Shown here piece by piece: positions 11,640 to 19,361 of a DNA stretch of 64,000 nucleotides; position 1 is the stretch's first letter; each line of letters starts with the position of its first letter. The stretch is from Metellina segmentata (taxonomy: Eukaryota; Arthropoda; Arachnida; Araneae; Tetragnathidae). The notes beneath the pieces are model-generated. The model saw only the letters and a program-made list of their open reading frames with translations. It was not told the DNA's origin and made no database searches. Both the position numbers and the translations under genes were made by a program. The DNA lies in contig OX375876.1 in NCBI GenBank assembly GCA_947359465.1, positions 85,644,359-85,708,358 of the forward strand, given 5' to 3'.

Positions 11640-11870
11640 CCTACGGTGGAACATTATTTGGAACATTATTTCACACTTATTCCGAACGTGACGTCATTTG
11701 GTTTGTTTTACGAAAACGATTTCAGAACTTCTCCAATAGATTATGGAACATTATTTCTTACACTTATTCCGAACGCGACGTCACTTGGGGTTTGTTTTAC
11801 GAAAACGATTTTAGAACTTCTCCAAAAGAAATTCCAAAAAGGATTTCAGAATAGTTTTTGATAGGTGATT
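11640..11870 (-). repeat. Dispersed repeat, copy 5, tandemly doubled
   Basis: Two head-to-tail copies of a unit of about 100 bp, each with GGAACATTATTT...CACTTATTCCGAACG followed by GACGTCA and TTTGTTTTACGAAAACGATTT..AGAACTTCTCCAA. The order is the reverse complement of 39525-39680. Overlapping open frames here are just repeat translations. Confidence 0.6.
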
Positions 11871-13492
11871 GATCAAATCCAATTAAATTAAACATCACAT
11901 ATCACCAAAACAGTGATAAAATGAACTTTAAGGTACAGAGGTGTGAAAATTATTAGAATAATTGTGATTTTTTCAGTTTTTCTTGATTTATTTTGTATAT
12001 ACTTGCAATATTTCATGAAAGGTAATTTGTTTTGTTGATCCAATCAATTTTCACTCCTTTATAATAGTTTTGGGGACATAATTTTGTTAAATAATGCCAT
12101 TTTTTAAAAAGAAAAATATTTGATCCAAAGTAATCAAATTGTTTGCATTGCATAAAAAATTTGTTTGTTTAACAAACGAATTTAAAATAAAATTTTAAAA
12201 TCGTCTGCTTGCTGTGCTAGTATATTCTTTCTTTTCTTGAGTTGGCATCGGTATTATTTTATTGTTAAGGCAATTCTTTTCGCTGCTTTAATTAGTTTAT
12301 AATTGGTAGCTTTTTTCGTTTGTCAAAGGATTATTGCGTGATTATGGGTAAAGCAAGTGATATTTCTCCTAGAAATCTAGCTGTGGTAAAGTGTCTCATC
12401 CAAGAAAATAACTATACACAACACGAAATAGCAAAAAAAGCAAATATTTTTCAAGCATCTGTGTGTAGAATAAAAAGGATCTTTGGACTCCAAATGTGAA
12501 TATGGAAATAATAGAGTTGGGAAATGCGGAAGGAAAAGTAAATTTACTGCAAGAACTGAAAGGAAATTAATTCAAATTGTTAAATCTAACAGAAGAGCAA
12601 CTAGTCATGAACTAAAAATCTCTCTTCAAGCGTATGGAGTAAATGTATGTGATTCTTCTATCCGTAGAAAGCTCATATCGGCTGTACTCAGTGCTCGTCG
12701 TCCTCGAAAAAAGGCTAAAATCACATCTGCTATGGCAAAGAAGAGATTTGCTTGGGCAAAAGTTGTGCAAGAACAATTCGGAAATGACTGGAGCAAGGTG
12801 AGAAATATTAATTTTCCTTTAATTAATCAGTTGAATTCAAGTTGTTCATTTCTTTTCCTGAAATCATGTTTTTTGCATACTGACTAAAAATACAGAACTG
12901 TTTATAAATTTGATTAAAAATTTCTTTATACTAATTTTTGTCTACAAATTACATACCTTAAAGTATTTTTTATCTCTTAGGCATGTTTTTCTGATGAACC
13001 AATGTTTACGATATCAGAAGAAAGCAGTCAGTATTTCAGGAGAAGTACCAGTGAAGAATTTTCCCCAAATTGTATAGCACAAACGGTTAAACATCCTACT
13101 AACGTAATGGTTTGGAACGTAATGTCTGCTCAGGCTTTTGGACGTTTATACATTGTAGAAGGCATGATGAACCAGTATCAGTATAAAAAAGTGTTGAACA
13201 AAGACTAATTCCACAATTAAAAGATTGGTTTCCAAACGGAGACTTCATATTCATGCATGATGGAGCTCCGTGCCATAAAGCCAAAATCTGTGACCAAATT
13301 TTTGAATGAAAAAAATATAAAACTCTTCCATGGCCTGGAAACAGTCCAGATATGAACCCAATAGATAATGTTTGGGCCATTGTAAAGAAAAAATTAAAGA
13401 ATTGTAACATCACAGACAAAAATGGTCTGATAGAAAGACATCCAAATTTGGCACCTTGACAACGAAACACAATAATTGCCAAAACCTCATAC

Positions 13493-13498
13493 AACGTA
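13493..13498 (+). repeat. Polinton target-site duplication, left
   Basis: AACGTA directly precedes the left terminus and is repeated at 30541-30546. Six base pairs is the Polinton hallmark. Confidence 0.95.
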
Positions 13499-13530
13499 AG
13501 TAGTATACGGGCCCACATAGTAGGCGGAAG

Positions 13531-13579
13531 TGACGTCATCAAAAGGGGCGTGGCCACGTGACGTCACAGCGTGACGTCA
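13531..13579 (+). promoter_or_regulatory. CRE-like cluster with E-box and GC-box
   Basis: Three perfect TGACGTCA palindromes (13531-13538, 13559-13566, 13572-13579) lie within 49 bp. They flank GGGGCGTGGCC (13545-13555) and CACGTG (13555-13560). CREB/ATF-type proteins bind TGACGTCA. In the right TIR the middle site is TGACGGCA. Function as an enhancer or as a terminal protein-binding site is inference. Confidence 0.5.
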
Positions 13580-13618
13580 TCACAACAGGAAGTGACGTAT
13601 TGACTGGTGAGTTGAGTT

Positions 13619-14007
13619 GAGGAGTAAAGGTCCTGCTGCTGGACAAAAACATTAGAGTCGAGTGGAGTTGAGATGTTGGTTTCGGTTTTAATTTTTTAAA
13701 GTTTATCTACTGTTGAATGGCAACAGGGTAGTTTATTTAATTGGGAATGGCAACACTTGGTATGTTTACGTTTGGGACTTAGAAGTTTTTTATCTGAGAT
13801 TTCACTGTGTACGTAACGTTGAGGAGTAAAGGTCCTGCTGCTGGACAAAAACATTAGTGTCGAGTGGAGTTGAGATGTTGGTTTCGGTTTCAATTTTTTA
13901 AAGTTTATCTACTGTTGAATGGCAACAGGGTAGTTTATTTAATTGGGAATGGCAACACTTGGTATGTTTACGTTTGGGACTTAGAAGTTTTTTATCTGAG
14001 ATTTCAC
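13619..14007 (+). repeat. 202-bp tandem duplication in left TIR
   Basis: GAGGAGTAAAGGTCCTGCTG recurs at 13621 and 13823 in the same orientation, and the following text (CTACTGTTGAATGGCAACAG ... GAGATTTCAC) is nearly identical. The right TIR has one copy of this unit next to a diverged inner unit (TATAGGGGTCCTGCTGC), so the extra copy is specific to the left end. Confidence 0.88.
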
Positions 14008-14734
14008 AAGCGCCTCAGCGTACAGCGTAAGTGTCCTACAAGTTGACTTTGATTGGCTGGTATGATCATGTGCCTGAGACGTAAAGGTGTTTCATTTGGC
14101 TATTTATCTACGTTTTGGCGCAGATCTCTTTGACTGATAGGAACGGTTTTCGAAAGGTTTTAACATTTTGAACCGAAAATTGTATCCTTTTATTATATAA
14201 GTTAATAATTATATAAATTAGTGCTTTATGTATGCTTTTTGTTACATCAGAATGGTCCTAAACCAGGGATGGATACGACACCATCATCCTAAAGCAAAGG
14301 GGACGGCAGAGGGGCGGAAAAATATCATCTGGTAGTGAGTTCAGGAGTGGTTTTTAGATTATTTATGTAAAATCAACGGAAGTTTGGAAAAATAAAAAAA
14401 GGGTATTAAAAATTAGGAAAAGTAATTTAGAATCAAAAGGAATTAAATTGGAATTGTTTTAAAATAATTTGGATGGTCTAAAAATATTTCCGCCAGTTGG
14501 GTTCGAACTCGGTAAGTCATCCTCCGCCGCTAACGCCAATCTGACGGTAAGTGACTTTAGCCATTTGGCCATCGCTGCTTCACCAAGAGGAGCTCTTTAA
14601 AAGAAGAGTTCATTTTTGCCTCCCCTTACTATAAGTTGGCGAGAAATACTACTAACAACAACCATACAACAATATATGAGGAGCCAATCAGAGTCAACTT
14701 GTCGGACACTTACGCTGTACGCTGAGGCGCTAGT
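14008..14734. mobile_element. Nested 727-bp non-autonomous DNA transposon
   Basis: Ends with inverted repeats of about 40 bp, AGCGCCTCAGCGTACAGCG... at 14009 and its complement ending at 14731. The direct duplication GAGATTTCAC lies on each side (13998-14007, 14735-14744). A 9-10 bp duplication points to a Mutator-like family, but this is inference. It contains a tRNA-like segment and no transposase. The right TIR shows the empty site. Confidence 0.8.
14504..14590 (-). other. tRNA-like sequence in the nested transposon
   Basis: The minus strand reads GATGGCCAAATGGCTAAAG (A-box type of Ser/Leu tRNAs) and, 56 bp on, GAGTTCGAACCC (B-box). Cloverleaf pairing is incomplete, so I do not call a functional tRNA. 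It is related in layout to 15073-15159. Confidence 0.4.
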
Positions 14735-15072
14735 GAGATTTCACTGTGTACGTAACGTTGAGGTATAGGGGTCCTGCTGCGGCATAAAAACATTAGAGTC
14801 GAGTGGAATTAAGTTCTTAGTTTCGGTTTCAATTTTAAATACAGGAGTTGAGTTGTTTTATTTTTGAATTTATTAATTACGTGGAAGGTTCTTTCTTGAT
14901 GAGTGGCAACACAAAATGTGACGTCATTGCAGTGTTTATATTTGGACTTTGATTCTTTTCTGAGATTTCAAAGTTGAGATTTTCTTGTTACTCGTAGCGC
15001 CATCTATTGGCCTTTACTTGAATGAAAAGAACACAAACAATCGTTAGAAATTGAATTAATTAAAAATTAGGC

Positions 15073-15159
15073 GGTATTTTGGTGGGGTTTGAACTTAGTA
15101 CAAAAGTACTCGCGTCCGAGGGTTAATTCAGTGATTATAACCGTTCGGCCGCGAATACC
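15073..15159 (-). other. tRNA-like sequence in left TIR
   Basis: 87 nt on the minus strand. The ends GGTATT and AATACC can pair as an acceptor stem. CGCGGCCGAACGGTTA resembles an A-box, CTCGGACGCGAG could be a long variable arm, and AGTTCAAACCC fits the B-box. D, anticodon and T stems are poor. Either a decayed class II tRNA or a Pol III promoter module. Confidence 0.4.
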
Positions 15160-15241
15160 TGCTCAGCTACAGAGATTTAATTATGTGAATGAAATCTTTC
15201 TTTGGGAAAATGGTAACTGTGTGATGTCAGACTACTTGCCT

Positions 15242-15291
15242 GAACATGTTTGATCATGTCTGAACATGTCTGGACATGTTTAAGCATGTAT
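15242..15291 (+). promoter_or_regulatory. Five 10-bp CATG repeats resembling p53 half-sites
   Basis: GAACATGTTT, GATCATGTCT, GAACATGTCT, GGACATGTTT and AAGCATGTAT run without spacers. Three match RRRCWWGYYY perfectly, the others at nine of ten positions. The array is repeated in the right TIR (29687-29736). It sits 340 bp upstream of the start codon of the first gene on each side. It could bind a p53-family factor or an element-encoded protein; neither is shown. Confidence 0.5.
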
Positions 15292-15631
15292 CAACGATAG
15301 TTGTCTTGTTTGGACACGATAGCGGTCATAATTTTTTTTTTTATTGCAGTAAAGCATGATCATTTCACTTCATGTCAACCGGTGGTAGAGTTGAGTTACT
15401 TTCAAGCTGAATGGTGTTTTGCTATTGGTTGTTGATAAGATGTGGGCACCTCCCTGATTATTAAAGCTTCTGTGATTGGTGGAGTACTCTTAGTTGGAAT
15501 TTAGTGGCAACGATACTTTTTTTAGGGATGTTGTTTTACTGATCGTGTCAATACTCTACTGTCTGAGCACTTGTGCAGTTGAGCTTTTTTGCTAATATTT
15601 TGTCTTCTTCCGTTTAATTTGCTTTTTTATC

Positions 15632-16675
15632 ATGGAGGGTTCCACTTCCCTTTGCATTAAAACTAAAAAGCGAAGTTCTGTTCAGCCTAGTCCCGTAAAG
15701 AGAGTTCGTATTACTAAAAAATGTGCATTGTCTGTGCTTGGTGAGAAACCAAAAATAAAACGTGTACCTATGCCTGGAGAAGAGCCAAAAATAACGATGG
15801 AGTCGCTGCCTGATACGATGATACACCTTGGAGACAACATGTTCCTGCTTGTGAACAAGTTCACTGGACTGACCAGAGTGCACATTCGAAAGTACGTTAC
15901 AGATGAGAGTGAAAGCTTACAACCCACGAAAGAAGGAATTTCGCTTTCTCCAAAAGTGTGGGAATCGTTTATAAGCAATGTGAGTAAAATTTTTACTTTT
16001 GCTACTGTGGAATCTGTTAAGATTCTGGAAAGAGACCTATGCATGTCCAAAGAAGTTGTAGGAGACTCGACATTCCTTATCCTACAAAGACTGTTTCGAA
16101 AGAGTGACAAGTGTTTTCATTTTGTGCCCGATCGTGTTGTGTTGCGTTGGGAACACGTTTTCAAAATCTGCGAGAACTACGATTGTGTTGCTGAAAGTGT
16201 GAATAATACATTATTTACCTACTCTCTGAATTATTATGTGAGTCATGAACTTGAAAAGTGTTCGTCACTGATTTCCAACGATACTTATAACGGTGACCCT
16301 GACAATCCAGAAGGGGTAGGTGAATTGAAAAATGCTTTATGTGCACATTTAGAGGATATTATTTCGAAAGGTATATCTAATACTGCGGACTGTTTCGGAT
16401 GTAAGAATTATATTGTGAACGACGTTGCACATTCCTGTTTAGATTCGAGTAAGGAAGAATCTTTTACTATAAATTTTACTTCTATTCTTTACAATATTGA
16501 TTGGCGTGATTTTGCTGGGACCTTTGTTCAAAAAAATTGTATGCTATTAAATTTTCAGTATTTGATTTTGCAAGGTGACTTTTTTGAATGTTTAAATGTG
16601 AAGGAACTCATAGAATCTGTGCGAGAAATGTATGTAAATTCCAATCATATCTCCCCATATTTTACATCAGTGTAA
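15632..16675 (+). CDS. Polinton lead protein with PC4-like ssDNA-binding domain
   Basis: 347 aa from the first ATG, 69 bp inside the left TIR. A basic N-terminus (KKRSS...KRVRITKK, residues 12-30) could serve as a nuclear signal. Residues about 62-120 match the PC4/p15 transcription-coactivator fold: LGDNMFLLVNKFTGLTRVHI, then the diagnostic ESLQPTKEGISLSPKVWE (94-111), compare 'L.P.KKGISL....W' in PC4. PC4 domains bind single-stranded DNA and modulate transcription. A C-x2-C-x9-H-x-C cluster (C254, C257, H267, C269) may bind zinc. The remainder is unrecognised. No TATA box precedes it; AATAAA at 16705 follows. A role in DNA replication or transcription is inference. Confidence 0.8.
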   Translation: MEGSTSLCIKTKKRSSVQPSPVKRVRITKKCALSVLGEKPKIKRVPMPGEEPKITMESLPDTMIHLGDNMFLLVNKFTGLTRVHIRKYVTDESESLQPTKEGISLSPKVWESFISNVSKIFTFATVESVKILERDLCMSKEVVGDSTFLILQRLFRKSDKCFHFVPDRVVLRWEHVFKICENYDCVAESVNNTLFTYSLNYYVSHELEKCSSLISNDTYNGDPDNPEGVGELKNALCAHLEDIISKGISNTADCFGCKNYIVNDVAHSCLDSSKEESFTINFTSILYNIDWRDFAGTFVQKNCMLLNFQYLILQGDFFECLNVKELIESVREMYVNSNHISPYFTSV

Positions 16676-16704
16676 TGTTTTTTTTTTACTTTTGTTTATA
16701 AATG

Positions 16705-16710
16705 AATAAA
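16705..16710 (+). terminator. Polyadenylation signal AATAAA for the PC4-like gene
   Basis: AATAAA 30 bp after the stop codon, followed by a T-rich stretch. Confidence 0.55.
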
Positions 16711-16951
16711 ATTTTGTTGATTTTTACTACACATGTGTGCGTTTCATTTATTTTTATATATTTTAGTTTTTAATTATTTATTTTACTAACTTGTTTCTTT
16801 GTGTACAGTATGCTTACCAGCGTTTTTGATTTAATTTGTTATTGCTGGTTGTTTTTGAAATATCATTTTTGAAAATTCCTTCATAAAACTTTAGTTTTTA
16901 GCTCTCTATTTCAATAGGAAGATTTTTTTTCCCTGAAAGATTAGAGAAGTA

Positions 16952-16960
16952 TATAAATAG
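16952..16960 (+). promoter_or_regulatory. TATA box of the integrase gene
   Basis: TATAAATAG, 76 bp upstream of the integrase ATG. Same word as 18073-18081. Confidence 0.6.
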
Positions 16961-17027
16961 TGTGTTTCTTATAATTTAACAGTCATTATGAATATCAGCT
17001 TTAGGTTAGACCACAACCGCTGCTGCA

Positions 17028-18077
17028 ATGGAAGAAATTCTGAATCAGACATATCGGAATCCCAAACTCCCCGGCAGCTTTGGTGGTATAAATGCTTTAC
17101 AGCGTGCTTTAAAAGGTCGTGTGAAAAGAAAACAGATAAGAAATTGGCTACAAACGAAAGATTCGTATACTTTACACAAACCTTTGCGGCACAAATTCCA
17201 GAGAAATCGTGTAATAGTAGGAGGATTAAACGAACAGTTTCAATCTGATTTAGTGGACATGCAATCTCTCGCCCCTCATAACGATGGGTATAAGTATTTG
17301 CTTACTTGTATTGATATTTTATCTAAATATGCATGGGCCATTCCTCTGTTAGATAAAAAATCTACAACTATAATGAGAGCTTTTGAAAAAATATTTTTGG
17401 AACGTACTCCTCAATCCTTACAAACAGATGCTGGGAAAGAGTTTACCAATAAACTAGTGCAAAATTTCTTAAAAAAGAAGAAAGTTCATTTCTTTACCAC
17501 ACATAATTCAACAAAAGCTTCAATTGTTGAACGCTTTAATCGTATCCTTAAAACTAAAATGTGGAAATACTTCACTGAAATAAATACGAAGAGATATATT
17601 GACGTCATAAACCAATTGATGCATAGTTATAACCATACTTGGCATCGTAGTATTAAAACAGAGCCTTCATCAGTGACATTACAAAATGAAGGAAAAGTAT
17701 GGGATACGTTATACGGACAGCAATCTGATGTAAAACAGAGCAGTTCAGAGTTAAAGGTTGGCAATACTGTTCGTATTAGTCGGGAGAAAATGCACTTTGA
17801 AAAAGGATACGAACAAAACTGGACAAAAGAAATTTTTACTATTGATAAAATAATACCTCGGATACCTGTTGTGTATAAACTGAAAGATTTAGCAGGGGAA
17901 GTGATACAAGGAAGTTTTTACAAAGAGGAATTGCAAAAGATTTCGGATTCCGGATTTTATCCAGTAGAAAAGGTTTTAAAGAAAAGAAAGCGTCATGGAA
18001 AAATGGAATACTTTGTGAAATTTCAGGGTTATCCTGAAAAATTTAATGCTTGGGTTGAGGATGTCAAAATGATATAA
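17028..18077 (+). CDS. INT: Polinton integrase (RVE superfamily) with chromodomain
   Basis: 349 aa. It catalyses integration of element DNA at 6-bp staggered sites. The rve core carries the acid triad D74 (FQSDLVDM), D134 (LQTDAGKEF) and E168 (ASIVERFN), with 33 residues between the last two. Residues about 240-305 look like the C-terminal SH3-like DNA-binding part. Residues about 310-349 form a chromodomain (YPVEKVLKKR...EYFVKFQGYP..FNAWVEDVKMI) that could direct insertion to marked chromatin. An upstream ATG at 16988 is in another frame, so I start at 17028. Its TAA stop is part of the TATA box for the next gene. No reverse transcriptase is present, which excludes an LTR retrotransposon. 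Confidence 0.96.
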   Translation: MEEILNQTYRNPKLPGSFGGINALQRALKGRVKRKQIRNWLQTKDSYTLHKPLRHKFQRNRVIVGGLNEQFQSDLVDMQSLAPHNDGYKYLLTCIDILSKYAWAIPLLDKKSTTIMRAFEKIFLERTPQSLQTDAGKEFTNKLVQNFLKKKKVHFFTTHNSTKASIVERFNRILKTKMWKYFTEINTKRYIDVINQLMHSYNHTWHRSIKTEPSSVTLQNEGKVWDTLYGQQSDVKQSSSELKVGNTVRISREKMHFEKGYEQNWTKEIFTIDKIIPRIPVVYKLKDLAGEVIQGSFYKEELQKISDSGFYPVEKVLKKRKRHGKMEYFVKFQGYPEKFNAWVEDVKMI

Positions 18078-18081
18078 ATAG
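18073..18081 (+). promoter_or_regulatory. TATA box overlapping the integrase stop codon
   Basis: TATAAATAG contains the integrase TAA (18075-18077) and lies 49 bp before the minor capsid ATG. Confidence 0.6.
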
Positions 18082-18121
18082 AGCTGTTACTGTACTTACC
18101 TTTTAATTTTTACGCAGTACG

Positions 18122-18874
18122 ATGTCGTTCTACATCACGCTTCCCAGCGACAGCTCTATTGAGTTTTATCCTGGCAATACAATGTCTCACTTCTACACGA
18201 AACTTTCCACACGTATGGAACTCTCAGGTGAATGGGAAGTAGGATTAGTTGAAATGATTTATCCCAGAATGTGGAATAACATTATTGATGGTGAAAATTC
18301 TTTTGAATATAATCTAGGAAACGGAGTAAAAATTGATGGAAAAGTAGCGTGTGGTTTTTATGATTCTCCGAATGACATTTTAAATACATTTCCAAAGCAC
18401 ATAAAAATTCAAATGAAATATAACAAACACACTAAAAAGGTGGTGGTGCAGCTCACTAACGGTGCAACGCTGCGATTATCCAAGGGATTAGCTGAAAACT
18501 TAGGTTTCGAACCTAATCAAGTGATTGGAGAAAATTTTATTCCAGGAAATGGAGGCCCAGATACAGTAATCACTGAGAGTCCTTTTGTCGCGGATCCTCA
18601 TGTTGATTTACATTTGCTGTACGTTTATACTGATATCATTCAGCCTGAAATTGTTGGTGGGATCTTAGCTCCTCTTTTGCGAACTCTGACAGTGAAGGGA
18701 AGAGATGGTGATATGATTCAGGAACAATTTGAAAGACCTCATTACTTACCAGTTTCCAGAAAATTTTTTGACTCAATTGAAATTACTATAAGGACGCACA
18801 CTGGTCGTTACGTCTCATTCGAACGAGGAAAGTTGATAGTGAAACTACATTTTCGCTTGAAACAGATCATATAA
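18122..18874 (+). CDS. Minor capsid (penton-like) protein
   Basis: 250 aa. Matches the Polinton minor capsid family, a single jelly-roll protein thought to form pentons at the five-fold vertices of the virion. The most diagnostic stretch is near the N-terminus: NTMSHFYTKLSTRMELSGEW followed by EVGLVEMIYPRMW (residues about 19-52). The rest is beta-rich with a conserved-looking LAENLGF and PHYLPVSRKFFDSIEI. Complete, no frame problems. It precedes the pX-like, major capsid and protease genes, the usual Polinton morphogenesis block. Its stop codon overlaps the next TATA box. Confidence 0.9.
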   Translation: MSFYITLPSDSSIEFYPGNTMSHFYTKLSTRMELSGEWEVGLVEMIYPRMWNNIIDGENSFEYNLGNGVKIDGKVACGFYDSPNDILNTFPKHIKIQMKYNKHTKKVVVQLTNGATLRLSKGLAENLGFEPNQVIGENFIPGNGGPDTVITESPFVADPHVDLHLLYVYTDIIQPEIVGGILAPLLRTLTVKGRDGDMIQEQFERPHYLPVSRKFFDSIEITIRTHTGRYVSFERGKLIVKLHFRLKQII

Positions 18875-18877
18875 AAG
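18870..18877 (+). promoter_or_regulatory. TATA box overlapping the minor capsid stop codon
   Basis: TATAAAAG includes the TAA at 18872-18874 and is 68 bp before the ATG at 18938. It is the only TATA box ahead of the three tightly packed genes 18938-21127. Confidence 0.6.
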
Positions 18878-18937
18878 AGTGTTCCTTTCTGAATTGATTC
18901 ATTTTTCATTTTTGCATTCAAGACAAGAAGTAACATA

Positions 18938-19357
18938 ATGTTGGTGCCTTACACGTGTTGTACAAAAAAGTTTGAAAATTATTATGCAGGACAAATCGGA
19001 AATGGTCTGCCCTACTACAAAGGAGTTGTTTTTCAGAAAGGACACGGAATAGGAGGTTTTTTTGCAAAACTCTTTCGCAGAGCTTTGCCTTTATTGATAA
19101 GTGGCGCAAAAACGGTTGGAAAAGAAGCATTACGGACAGGAACAATGGTTGCTAACGACATGTTGTCGGGCGAAATATTCAAAACATCTATTAAAACTAG
19201 AGCAAAAGAAACCGGAAAGAAATTAGCTAGAAAGGCAGTTCAAAAAGCAGATGAAATGATTGGTCACGGAAAGTTTAAAAGGAAACGCAAACGCTCAAAA
19301 CTTTCCATTTCATCTAAAATCAGGAAGGTGCAAAGACGTGATATTTTTGACTCATGA
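18938..19357 (+). CDS. Small basic capsid-associated protein (adenovirus pX/pVI-like candidate)
   Basis: 139 aa. The N-terminal half has YYAGQIGNGLPYYKGVVFQK and a glycine-rich amphipathic stretch GIGGFFAKLFRRALPLLISG (about residues 46-65). The C-terminal half is strongly basic (RAKETGKKLARKAVQKA, FKRKRKRSK). Such proteins sit beside the capsid genes in many Polintons and are compared with adenovirus core or membrane-lytic minor proteins. The similarity here is one of composition and position, so function is inference. The stop is 4 nt before the major capsid ATG. Confidence 0.75.
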   Translation: MLVPYTCCTKKFENYYAGQIGNGLPYYKGVVFQKGHGIGGFFAKLFRRALPLLISGAKTVGKEALRTGTMVANDMLSGEIFKTSIKTRAKETGKKLARKAVQKADEMIGHGKFKRKRKRSKLSISSKIRKVQRRDIFDS

Positions 19358-19361
19358 TACA

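Larger units (their letters stand above)
13499..15563 (+). repeat. Polinton left TIR, enlarged
   Basis: Matches 29415-30540 in inverted orientation from the terminus to GTCAATACTCTACTGTC. It is about 940 bp longer than the right TIR because of a 202-bp tandem duplication and a nested transposon at 14008-14734 with its duplicated target. It contains TGACGTCA sites, CATG decamers and a tRNA-like segment. Confidence 0.93.

Noticed and set aside
13099..13557. 152-codon minus-strand frame
   Set aside because: Antisense to the Tc1 transposase core and runs into the Polinton terminus; chance.
15073..15159. Functional tRNA gene
   Set aside because: Acceptor ends and A/B boxes are suggestive, but D, anticodon and T stems do not pair well; recorded only as tRNA-like.
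15682..16110. 142-codon minus-strand frame under the PC4-like gene
   Set aside because: Antisense shadow; no family signature.
16988..17248. 86-codon frame overlapping the integrase start
   Set aside because: Shadow frame of the integrase; no feature of its own beyond an upstream ATG.
17028..18077. LTR retrotransposon
   Set aside because: The integrase is retroviral-type, but there is no reverse transcriptase, gag or LTR, and the context is a Polinton.
19260..19361. Major capsid reading frame open upstream to 19260
   Set aside because: This part overlaps the pX-like gene and its residues do not look like the capsid family; the ATG at 19362 gives the typical N-terminus.
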